A DNA stretch of 5,070 nt from Bacillota bacterium. GTDB lineage: Bacteria; Bacillota_I; Bacilli_A; RFN20; CAG-826. A model generated the notes under the pieces. It worked only from the letters and a program-made list of their open reading frames with translations, had not been told where the DNA came from and did not search any database. A program made the translations under genes and the position numbers. Location: contig JAEWUY010000037.1 in the NCBI GenBank assembly GCA_023396795.1, positions 1 to 5,070 of the forward strand, given 5' to 3'. This document shows positions 1 through 4,980 of the stretch, piece by piece (the first letter of the stretch is position 1; each line of letters begins with the position of its first letter).

Positions 1-208
1 AAGTAAACGTCACCATAAAGTCAATAAAGCCAACAATTTCTTTCGTTCCGTCTTCTTCGACTTCCAAAACATAAATAACATTGATCGGATTCTCGTTTAA
101 TTCGTAAAGCCAGTCTTCTCTTCGCCATGGCGAAAGAAACGACTCGTTTTCGATGGCTAAAATGGCAGCCAAGTCATTAATGTTCATTAAACGTAGACTG
201 GTAATCAT
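1..208 (-). CDS. rimI: Ribosomal protein S18-alanine N-acetyltransferase RimI, N-terminal part (cut by window edge)
   Basis: A minus-strand reading frame of 69 codons runs off the left edge, so only the N-terminal half of a GNAT acetyltransferase is present. The frame opens with ITSLRLMNINDL, followed by AAILAIENESFLSPW and a following EL..NP segment. This is the usual RimI opening: a DL.A.L.IE..SF..PW helix, then the strand ending in IVGF. The acetyl-CoA-binding loop would lie outside the window. RimI acetylates the N-terminal alanine of ribosomal protein S18 and in many bacteria is encoded with the t6A genes. The ATG follows the tsaB stop after only two bases, which implies translational coupling. 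An AAAGGA site (226-221) lies 12 bases upstream of the ATG, rather far. The next Met (codon 8) has no ribosome site and would remove a conserved strand. The family call is from motifs seen by eye; a related GNAT is the alternative. Confidence 0.85.
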   Translation of the reverse strand, partial: MITSLRLMNINDLAAILAIENESFLSPWRREDWLYELNENPINVIYVLEVEEDGTKEIVGFIDFMVTFT

Positions 209-210
209 AT

Positions 211-807
211 TTATAGCAAGTCCTTTAAATATATCGGTTTTAACGTTAAAACGTTATCGACTGCCGTTGTGTCTTTACGCGCTTCGAGCATCCCTTGCAA
301 AACATCAGGATTATACGCTTCGATGCCTAAGTATTTAGCGTCTCCTGAAACAACGAAATCGCTACTACCATTATTAACCCATCCTAATAGTTCGTCATTC
401 GGCCAAACTTTTTCTTCAACAAGGATAGTTCCATTCCCATCATAAATCGCTACATAACTGCGGTTACTTCTAGCGTTGATGGCCGTGATTGTCTTCTTAT
501 CTACGGCTCTTAGGGCCGCTAATGAGGAAATGGCGTATATTTTTTTATTAAGGGCAAAGGCCAATGTTTTAGCGATTGTTAAAGCAATACGAATCCCCGT
601 ATAAGAACCCGGACCGATGGTAACGACCAGTTCATCAATGTCTTTTGCTGACAAGTTATTACGTTTTAAAAGGACATCAATTTCTTTGACCATCAGTTCG
701 CTTTGCCTTTGCCAAGCCGTATAACTGATGCGATCAAATATTTTATCGTCTTGAGTTAGGCCAATATTTAAATCGCGATTCGCGCTATCAAGTAATAAGC
801 TAATCAT
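211..807 (-). CDS. tsaB: tRNA threonylcarbamoyladenosine biosynthesis protein TsaB (YeaZ)
   Basis: This 198-residue protein has the ASKHA-type fold signature of TsaB: an N-terminal LLLDSANRDLNIGL strand-turn, the family motif GPGSYTGIR at residues 65-73, a following helix LTIAKTLAFAL, the AISSLAAL segment at 92-99, and the NAR..RSYVAIYD segment at 111-123 that corresponds to the DAR..EVY region. The C-terminus has the common P.YL motif (PIYLK). TsaB is the non-catalytic partner that binds TsaD and TsaE in the cytosol, so that threonylcarbamoyl-AMP is transferred to A37 of ANN-decoding tRNAs. At 198 residues it is somewhat shorter than many homologues but looks complete. The ATG lies inside the end of tsaE (8-base overlap) and has a very strong AAGGAGG site (820-814) with a 6-base spacer, which fixes the start. 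It is the middle gene of tsaE-tsaB-rimI. Confidence 0.95.
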   Translation of the reverse strand: MISLLLDSANRDLNIGLTQDDKIFDRISYTAWQRQSELMVKEIDVLLKRNNLSAKDIDELVVTIGPGSYTGIRIALTIAKTLAFALNKKIYAISSLAALRAVDKKTITAINARSNRSYVAIYDGNGTILVEEKVWPNDELLGWVNNGSSDFVVSGDAKYLGIEAYNPDVLQGMLEARKDTTAVDNVLTLKPIYLKDLL

Positions 808-1267
808 GATTGGCCTCCTTAAGTTTACTCAAGACTTGGTGATAACCTTCGCCAATACTTTCAAAAATAAAGCGCCGGCTATCTTCATCAAGGGGTTCAA
901 TTTCCACACGCAGATGGTTTTCGGGTATTAATGATTTAATATAATTAGGCCACTCAATCAAGGTCACGCCATCGCCTTCAATAAACTCTTCTAATCCCAG
1001 TTCGCTATCACGATTCTCAAGACGATAAGCGTCGATATGAAACATCGCCAATTTAGCTTCAAAGTAACATTTTAAAATATTAAAAGTCGGCGAGATAATG
1101 CGCTCTTGAATATCAAGCCCTTTAGCGACACCGCCGACAAACGTCGTTTTACCGCTTCCTAAAGGTCCCTCAAGAGTAATAACCGCTCCAGGAAACAAAT
1201 AGCCGGCCAGTTTAACGGCAAGTCTAGTCGTATCCTCTACTGATTTTGAAATAAAAATGTATTTCAA
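800..1267 (-). CDS. tsaE: tRNA threonylcarbamoyladenosine biosynthesis ATPase TsaE (YjeE), TTG start
   Basis: This 155-residue P-loop protein has the usual TsaE length and order: Walker A GPLGSGKT at residues 34-41 inside ITLEGPLGSGKTTF, the family motif SPTF at 59-62, HIDAYRL at 77-83, and the hydrophobic LIEWP at 103-107 (Walker B-like region). TsaE hydrolyses ATP to reset the TsaB-TsaD complex during t6A37 synthesis on tRNA. The start is TTG: the codon at 1267-1265 is preceded by one sense codon and then an in-frame TAA, and no ATG occurs before the conserved region. The ribosome site is weak, GGTG (1278-1275) with a 7-base spacer, in contrast to the near-perfect site of tsaB. As first gene of the operon it follows an extended -10 promoter in the divergent region. 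TTG plus a weak site suggests low TsaE translation relative to TsaB (inference). Confidence 0.95.
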   Translation of the reverse strand: MKYIFISKSVEDTTRLAVKLAGYLFPGAVITLEGPLGSGKTTFVGGVAKGLDIQERIISPTFNILKCYFEAKLAMFHIDAYRLENRDSELGLEEFIEGDGVTLIEWPNYIKSLIPENHLRVEIEPLDEDSRRFIFESIGEGYHQVLSKLKEANHD

Positions 1268-1292
1268 TGTTTAGCACCAACTTTCGCTAGCA

Positions 1293-1301
1293 ATTATAAC
1301 A
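1293..1301 (-). promoter_or_regulatory. Extended -10 promoter of the tsaE-tsaB-rimI operon
   Basis: On the minus strand the bases read TGTTATAAT, a perfect extended -10 (TGn plus consensus TATAAT, 1298-1293). No good -35 hexamer sits 16-18 bases upstream, as is common for extended -10 promoters. Transcription would begin near 1286, giving a leader of about 20 bases before the TTG start. The box overlaps the -35 position of the opposing reductase promoter. Confidence 0.65.
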
Positions 1302-1324
1302 AATAACCGGAAGTATAGTATAAT
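1296..1324 (+). promoter_or_regulatory. Promoter of the ferredoxin-NADP reductase gene, near-leaderless
   Basis: A consensus TATAAT at 1319-1324 lies 17 bases from a 4/6-match -35 (ATAACA, 1296-1301). The predicted transcription start near 1331 is only about 7 bases before the ATG at 1338, and no ribosome site with usual spacing is present (only AGG at 1332-1334, three bases from the ATG). Position and strength are inferred from sequence alone. Confidence 0.6.
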
Positions 1325-1328
1325 ACTT
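1311..1328. repeat. Inverted repeat in the divergent promoter region, possible operator
   Basis: The 18 bases AAGTATAGTATAATACTT have perfect 6-bp arms (1311-1316 and 1323-1328) around a 6-bp centre. The repeat covers the reductase -10 box and lies upstream of the tsaE -10. It could be an operator or only a by-product of AT-rich promoter sequence; I do not recognise a known regulator site in it. Confidence 0.35.
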
Positions 1329-1337
1329 CGTAGGTTT

Positions 1338-2231
1338 ATGCTGAAAGTTATCATCATCGGCGCTGGTCCGATTGGCCTTTATTGCTCGGGACGCCTCAAA
1401 GCGGCGAATATTTCGCATTTGCTTCTAGAAGCCGGCGAAAATGTCGGCGGTCAACTAAGCGCTCTTTATCCCGAAAAAGAAATCGTCGACCTGCCTGGTA
1501 TTCAAAGTATTTTAGCTAAGGATTACATAAATAGACTTCAGAAAAATATCGATATCACTAATCTAAAACTGAATCAGCAAGTCATCGATATTAAAAGCTT
1601 CGAAGATCATGTCGAAGTCATAACAAAAGATGACAAATATATAAGTGAATATGTCATTATTGCCACTGGTCTTGGTTTTTATAAACCAAAACCAATGGGT
1701 TTACCTTTCGAAAATGAGTTTAATAATATTTTATATTCTTTGACGAGTTTCGAATTTCTGCAAAATAAAAAGGTCGCTATTTTTGGAGGGGGAGATTCGG
1801 CCTTAGACTGGGCTAAAGAAATATCAAAGGTCGCTAACGATGTTTTTCTCATTCATCGTCGCCGCGAATTTCGAGGTAACTTCGACACGATTAAAGACAT
1901 TAAAAAAATTCAGATTTTTACGCCGTACATACCTAATCAGCTTTTAGTAAATCAAAACAAGCTAATCGGTGTCAAAATCAAACACACTGAAGAAGAAACA
2001 TATCATGATTTAACTACTGACTACATTCTCGTTAATTTTGGTAACGTTCCATCTCCTGTTGTCTTTAATGTTCCAAAACAAAATACTGGCATTATTTGTG
2101 ACGAGCACCGCTGTGTCATTAACCGCGTTTATGTCGCTGGCGACGCCATCGGTGTAACGGGCAAAATAAAAAGAATCTGCGATGGTCTTAAAGACGCCGA
2201 TTCAATTCTTAAGTTACTTTTTAACCTTTAA
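1338..2231 (+). CDS. Ferredoxin/flavodoxin-NADP+ reductase, TrxR-like (YumC type), short form
   Basis: This 297-residue flavoenzyme has two Rossmann folds. The FAD-binding start is VIIIGAGPIGLY (GAGPIG 8-13). The signature GGQLSALYPEK follows at 37-47; its tyrosine (44) matches the FAD-stacking tyrosine of Bacillus YumC-type reductases. ATG at 109-111 closes the first FAD half. The NAD(P) fold has GGGDSALDWA at 150-159, then HRRREFR at 173-179, whose arginines suit the NADPH 2'-phosphate. The second FAD motif is VAGDA at 266-270. No CxxC is present in the NADP domain, which argues against thioredoxin reductase. Such enzymes move electrons between NADPH and ferredoxin or flavodoxin in the cytosol. 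Typical members have about 330-350 residues; this one ends right after the last FAD helix, without the C-terminal extension that covers the flavin in YumC. It is the only plus-strand gene. No upstream in-frame ATG precedes a stop, so the ATG at 1338 is the start. Confidence 0.88.
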   Translation: MLKVIIIGAGPIGLYCSGRLKAANISHLLLEAGENVGGQLSALYPEKEIVDLPGIQSILAKDYINRLQKNIDITNLKLNQQVIDIKSFEDHVEVITKDDKYISEYVIIATGLGFYKPKPMGLPFENEFNNILYSLTSFEFLQNKKVAIFGGGDSALDWAKEISKVANDVFLIHRRREFRGNFDTIKDIKKIQIFTPYIPNQLLVNQNKLIGVKIKHTEEETYHDLTTDYILVNFGNVPSPVVFNVPKQNTGIICDEHRCVINRVYVAGDAIGVTGKIKRICDGLKDADSILKLLFNL

Positions 2232-2757
2232 CTTTACTGACGTGTTCCACAAACTCGTTATATAAGGCGTAGATTTCCTCGTCAATAAAAGGGAAATCTC
2301 TTTTTTTAATCATTTCATAAATTTTATTAACAGAGATGGCTAAAACCTTCTTAATGTCTTCGCTATAATCAAGGGAATAGGCGTGGCGTTCGTATTCTTT
2401 TTGATCGAGTAATTTCGTACCACCACCAGGAAAGAGTTTAACGTCTAAATCATAGTCAATATATTTGATACAATCTTGATGAATGACGGCGGGTGAAGCA
2501 ATATTTACATAGTAAGAGACATCTTTTTCCTTTAGCATGGCAATAACATTGAGCCATTCTTTCTTAAAGAAAACAAACACTGCTGGTTCGCGAGTGTGCC
2601 ATTTTCGGCCATCGTGTTCAACAACACTAGCACGAACGGAAATCAAAATAATATGGTCGTCGTTATCTTCTAAAACATAACCATGACTCCAGGCGCGATG
2701 GAGCTCACCGTTATGTTTATAAGCTTGGATTCTCAGCCAACGTCTTTCGTAACTCAT
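2221..2757 (-). CDS. DUF402 nucleoside tri-/diphosphatase, YgaC/Ntdp family
   Basis: This 178-residue cytosolic protein matches the Bacillus YgaC / Staphylococcus Ntdp family along its length: YKHNGELHR at residues 13-21, DGRKWHTREPA at 49-59, WLNVIAML at 68-75, YYVNIASP at 82-89, the acidic metal-binding cluster YIDYDLDVKLFP at 99-110, and LLDQKEYE at 117-124. Characterised members are divalent-metal-dependent hydrolases of nucleoside tri- and diphosphates; substrate preference here is inferred. I chose the ATG at 2757-2755 rather than a TTG five codons upstream (2772). The ATG has a G-rich site (GTGGGG, 2770-2765) with a 7-base spacer and gives the normal family N-terminus, whereas the TTG has no ribosome site. 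The last 11 bases overlap the end of the convergent reductase gene. It has its own promoter downstream of a terminator, so it is probably monocistronic. Confidence 0.9.
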   Translation of the reverse strand: MSYERRWLRIQAYKHNGELHRAWSHGYVLEDNDDHIILISVRASVVEHDGRKWHTREPAVFVFFKKEWLNVIAMLKEKDVSYYVNIASPAVIHQDCIKYIDYDLDVKLFPGGGTKLLDQKEYERHAYSLDYSEDIKKVLAISVNKIYEMIKKRDFPFIDEEIYALYNEFVEHVSKVKG

Positions 2758-2773
2758 TATTATGCCCCACAAG

Positions 2774-2797
2774 GATCACAGAAAAATTTCTGATATC
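2774..2797. repeat. Imperfect palindrome at the Ntdp-family gene transcription start
   Basis: Two 11-base arms (2774-2784 and 2787-2797) match at 9 of 11 positions around an AA centre; the inner core CAGAAA/TTTCTG is perfect. The outer end coincides with the predicted transcription start near 2797, so this is either an operator overlapping +1 or a small 5' hairpin in the mRNA leader. It ends four bases upstream of the G-rich ribosome site. Confidence 0.4.
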
Positions 2798-2803
2798 TTT
2801 TTT

Positions 2804-2833
2804 ATTATAACATCAAAGTTTATTTGGTGATAA
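2804..2833 (-). promoter_or_regulatory. Promoter of the DUF402 phosphatase gene
   Basis: The minus strand reads TGTTATAAT (2812-2804), a perfect extended -10 identical to the one ahead of tsaE, with a 4/6 -35 (TTATCA, 2833-2828) at an 18-base spacing. The predicted start near 2797 gives a leader of about 40 bases. The -35 abuts the T-tract of the upstream gene's terminator. Confidence 0.65.
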
Positions 2834-2854
2834 AAAAGCCTCACGAGGAGGCTT
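2832..2854 (-). terminator. Rho-independent terminator after the DUF3137-like gene
   Basis: A perfect 7-bp stem AAGCCTC/GAGGCTT (2836-2842 with 2848-2854) closes a 5-base loop, and on the minus strand it is followed by a run of six T. It lies about 20 bases past the stop codon at 2876 and separates that gene from the phosphatase gene. Confidence 0.92.
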
Positions 2855-2875
2855 GTTTGAATAAATAATTACGAA

Positions 2876-3859
2876 CTATTTAATCGTAAAGATAAATTCG
2901 GAAATATCGACAAGGTCGTCTTTATAATTACGTGTCGCTTTCGGATTAAATGGTTTTTCTAATGGTAAAACCATTAAAATATCATCATAACCCGCGCAGA
3001 CAAAAGTCTTACCCTTTTGAATGGCAATCGCCACATCAACGAGAATATCATCGGTGTGAATTTTTTTAAGAGCACTTTGAACTTTCTTATTAACAAACTT
3101 AAGAGCTTCTTTGTTATTAGAATAAATCGCCATGACGTTATCATCGCTAATAACTTCTAAATGAGCGACATTAGTAGGCGGTAAAGCCTTTTCGTTACCT
3201 TTTAAATAAATGATAATCGGTTCATCTTGCTCATAACTATTAGCGGCCATAAAGTATTTGCCAACAAAAACTGGGACTAGTGACTTAGCACTTTTAGTTT
3301 GACCCGCGGCATCACAAACCGAAATTGGCATGCCTTTATACTTATAAGTCGTCAAATTACGACTACCGACCTGAACGACATCAGCGTAAATGTTGTTTTC
3401 CGTAAATTGCACGGCCTCGATTTTGTTTTCGACTTTAAAGTCGACATCTTCGTAATCGCTACCATCAAAAATAAATTCCGTTGTATTTTTGTAAAAAGCA
3501 TCGAAATAGATTTTCATTTTGCCATTGAGATAGCGTTTGATAAAAAAGTTATAAAGCAAAATGAGAAGCAAAGAAGCCCCAACCGTTCCGATCGTTAGGT
3601 AAACACTAATGGGTAGAAAGACAAGCCAGCCCAAGACAATTAAGCCTAAAGCCGCAACTGAAACAATCCACTTGACGATATTTTGCACTTTATATTGCTT
3701 TAAAAAGATTTGGCGAGAGTCTTCAATATTTTTTAGATTGTCGGTGTCGTAAGCGATTAATTCTGGCACCACTTCTTCAACTTTTGATACTTCGCTAATC
3801 TCTTCTGGAAAAACCGGCTCTTTGAATTCGCTTTTTTCTTCTTTAATTTCTTCGTTCAT
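2876..3859 (-). CDS. Two-helix membrane protein with DUF3137-like cytosolic domain
   Basis: This 327-residue protein starts with a Glu/Lys-rich, probably disordered stretch (residues 1-50), followed by two adjacent membrane helices (about 62-82 and 84-107) with a very short turn. A soluble region of about 220 residues completes it, so both termini are expected on the cytosolic side. The soluble part recalls DUF3137 proteins: a KIEAVQFTENNIYADVV segment, the VFVGKYFMAAN strand (compare F.G.FF.A) at 198-207, and a C-terminal AIYSNNKEAL segment at 244-253 followed by a helix and a FVCAGYDD strand. This resemblance is by eye and moderate; no function is known to me. The ATG at 3859 was chosen because GGAG (3869-3866) stands 6 bases upstream. 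A TTG start four codons earlier would overlap that site. The gene has its own promoter and ends at a strong terminator. Its position after thiT does not by itself imply a thiamin role. Confidence 0.75.
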   Translation of the reverse strand: MNEEIKEEKSEFKEPVFPEEISEVSKVEEVVPELIAYDTDNLKNIEDSRQIFLKQYKVQNIVKWIVSVAALGLIVLGWLVFLPISVYLTIGTVGASLLLILLYNFFIKRYLNGKMKIYFDAFYKNTTEFIFDGSDYEDVDFKVENKIEAVQFTENNIYADVVQVGSRNLTTYKYKGMPISVCDAAGQTKSAKSLVPVFVGKYFMAANSYEQDEPIIIYLKGNEKALPPTNVAHLEVISDDNVMAIYSNNKEALKFVNKKVQSALKKIHTDDILVDVAIAIQKGKTFVCAGYDDILMVLPLEKPFNPKATRNYKDDLVDISEFIFTIK

Positions 3860-3876
3860 AAAATTCTCCAAACCCT

Positions 3877-3891
3877 CAAACTTAAAGTTTG
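3877..3891. repeat. Perfect 15-bp palindrome in the leader of the DUF3137-like gene
   Basis: CAAACTT-A-AAGTTTG lies between the predicted transcription start (near 3895) and the GGAG ribosome site. As RNA it can form a 5-bp hairpin with a 5-base loop close to the 5' end, which could protect the message; as DNA it could be an operator. Confidence 0.4.
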
Positions 3892-3901
3892 TGGCGCATA
3901 C

Positions 3902-3910
3902 AATATATCA
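3902..3910 (-). promoter_or_regulatory. Extended -10 promoter of the DUF3137-like gene
   Basis: The minus strand reads TGATATATT: TGn followed by a 5/6-match -10 (TATATT, 3907-3902). No convincing -35 is present at 16-18 bases. Predicted start near 3895, leader about 35 bases. No terminator is visible between the thiT stop and this site, so read-through from thiT is also possible. Confidence 0.45.
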
Positions 3911-3943
3911 TAAACAGCTTGATTAACGAAACGAAAGATTTTT

Positions 3944-4930
3944 CTAACGACCGAGATGGTTACCAATCATTTTATTCATTCTTAATAGCGGATCATATAG
4001 GCCGACCAAAACGACTAAAACGATACCGGCACTTGGCAGAATATAACTAATGTTATAAACAAGTGATCCCCAGAAGTTTAGTTCAAAATAAATAATACCC
4101 GATAATGTCGAGGCTAAGAGACGACCTAAAACAGCAATCACGGTTCCTAAAATCAAAAAGAGCATACCTTTAACGTTAAATTTGGTAATTTCGCGGTTGA
4201 TAATAAGCGGTGAGAAAATGCCAAGCAAAGCCAAAGAACCATATCCAAGTAAATAGTCAAAGGGATAATAAACTAAACCCCAGCCATCAAGAATACAAGT
4301 AGCGAAACCATAAACAATTCCTGTGCCGATAAAGCCTTTAATTGGACCTTGTCGCAAGGCCAAAAGCAAAAGGGGCAGCATTGTAAAACCAATCGAACCA
4401 CCCGCAGTTCCGATGCGAATTTTTAATCCGGGTAAATCAAGAACGATTGCTAGGCTGACAAGCATGGCCATTTCAACGATTTGATAAGTTGTAAAAACAC
4501 TCTTAGCGTTCGCAAGGGTCAATGATAGAATCGCACCCAAAAAGGAAATGATAATAGCAATTACATATGTTGTTTGAATGATTGTCAGGGCAAACTGAGC
4601 GCTTTGCCCTTGCATATGGAAAGATGTTCCGCTGACGAACTCAACGAAATCAGGTAGTAAAATAAGCGAGAAGCCAGCAAGTAAGAAAAACATCATCGCT
4701 AAAGCTTCGGAATGTTTCGTTTTAATTAATAGCAAAGTTGCGGCAACGGCCGGAAACAAAAAGGCAAGTAAACTAAAAATATCGAAGTTGGCAGAACCGT
4801 ATCCAAAAATAATACTAACTCCGATAATCGGAGTGCCGCCAACATCATAAAGAGGCAAAAAGATAAATAAAAACGCCAGAAAGCCAAGGCCAATGGCGAC
4901 ATAACGAATGATGTTTAGTGATTTGTTCAT
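3944..4930 (-). CDS. thiT: ECF transporter thiamin-binding S-component ThiT with N-terminal membrane extension
   Basis: The C-terminal part (about 141-328) of this 328-residue protein is a six-helix ThiT/YuaJ-type S-component, which binds thiamin outside and docks on the EcfT/EcfA module for ATP-driven uptake. Visible signs are A155xxxS159 in the first helix (AxxxA-type coupling motif), MLPLLLLALRQGP at 184-196, GIVYGF at 204-209, D225-Y226 (matching E84-Y85 of Lactococcus ThiT) ahead of SLALLGIF, R270 (matching K121), SGIIYF at 277-282, and YNISYILPS at 292-300 with N293 (matching N151). By the same eye alignment the usual histidine (H125) is S274. Residues 1-140 are extra: four predicted helices (about 9-28, 49-69, 76-97, 119-140), whereas canonical ThiT has about 180-190 residues. 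The ATG has GAGGA (4942-4938) with a 7-base spacer, sequestered in a hairpin. A TPP riboswitch precedes the gene and supports the thiamin assignment; a thiamin precursor as ligand is a lesser alternative. Confidence 0.9.
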   Translation of the reverse strand: MNKSLNIIRYVAIGLGFLAFLFIFLPLYDVGGTPIIGVSIIFGYGSANFDIFSLLAFLFPAVAATLLLIKTKHSEALAMMFFLLAGFSLILLPDFVEFVSGTSFHMQGQSAQFALTIIQTTYVIAIIISFLGAILSLTLANAKSVFTTYQIVEMAMLVSLAIVLDLPGLKIRIGTAGGSIGFTMLPLLLLALRQGPIKGFIGTGIVYGFATCILDGWGLVYYPFDYLLGYGSLALLGIFSPLIINREITKFNVKGMLFLILGTVIAVLGRLLASTLSGIIYFELNFWGSLVYNISYILPSAGIVLVVLVGLYDPLLRMNKMIGNHLGR

Positions 4931-4937
4931 ATTTAAT

Positions 4938-4980
4938 TCCTCGCTAACTATCGAGGATAATGAAGAAATTTCTTCTATCC
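4938..4980 (-). promoter_or_regulatory. Riboswitch expression platform: Shine-Dalgarno-sequestering hairpin and alternative hairpin
   Basis: In the mRNA, UCCUCG (4957-4952) can pair with CGAGGA (4943-4938), a perfect 6-bp stem with an 8-base loop that hides the thiT ribosome site. Upstream, GAAGA (4975-4971) pairs with UCUUC (4966-4962), and GGAUA (4980-4976) can pair with UAUCC (4959-4955). This second, longer stem takes bases from both the aptamer 3' strand and the anti-Shine-Dalgarno strand, so the two structures exclude each other. No T-tract follows either stem, so control is probably at translation rather than termination. Confidence 0.65.

Noticed and set aside
153..338. A 61-codon plus-strand reading frame
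   Set aside because: It lies opposite the start of rimI and end of tsaB, both of which have clear family motifs; its product has no recognisable features and no ribosome site.
1338..2231. Thioredoxin reductase as identity of the plus-strand flavoenzyme
   Set aside because: There is no CxxC redox pair in the NADP-binding domain, and the GGQLSALYPEK signature is that of the YumC-type ferredoxin reductases.
2758..2772. Five-codon upstream extension of the DUF402 gene to a TTG start
   Set aside because: No ribosome site precedes the TTG, whereas the ATG at 2757 has a G-rich site and gives the normal family N-terminus.
3299..3598. A 99-codon plus-strand reading frame
   Set aside because: It is antisense to the membrane protein gene, which has a good start, promoter and terminator; the product looks like an antisense shadow.
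3860..3871. Four-codon upstream extension of the DUF3137-like gene to a TTG start
   Set aside because: The TTG overlaps the GGAG ribosome site that is correctly spaced for the ATG at 3859.
4962..4975. Perfect palindrome GAAGAAATTTCTTC considered as an intrinsic terminator stem of the riboswitch
   Set aside because: The stem is AU-rich and is followed by CAUUAUCC rather than a T-run; it fits better as the inner part of the alternative hairpin.
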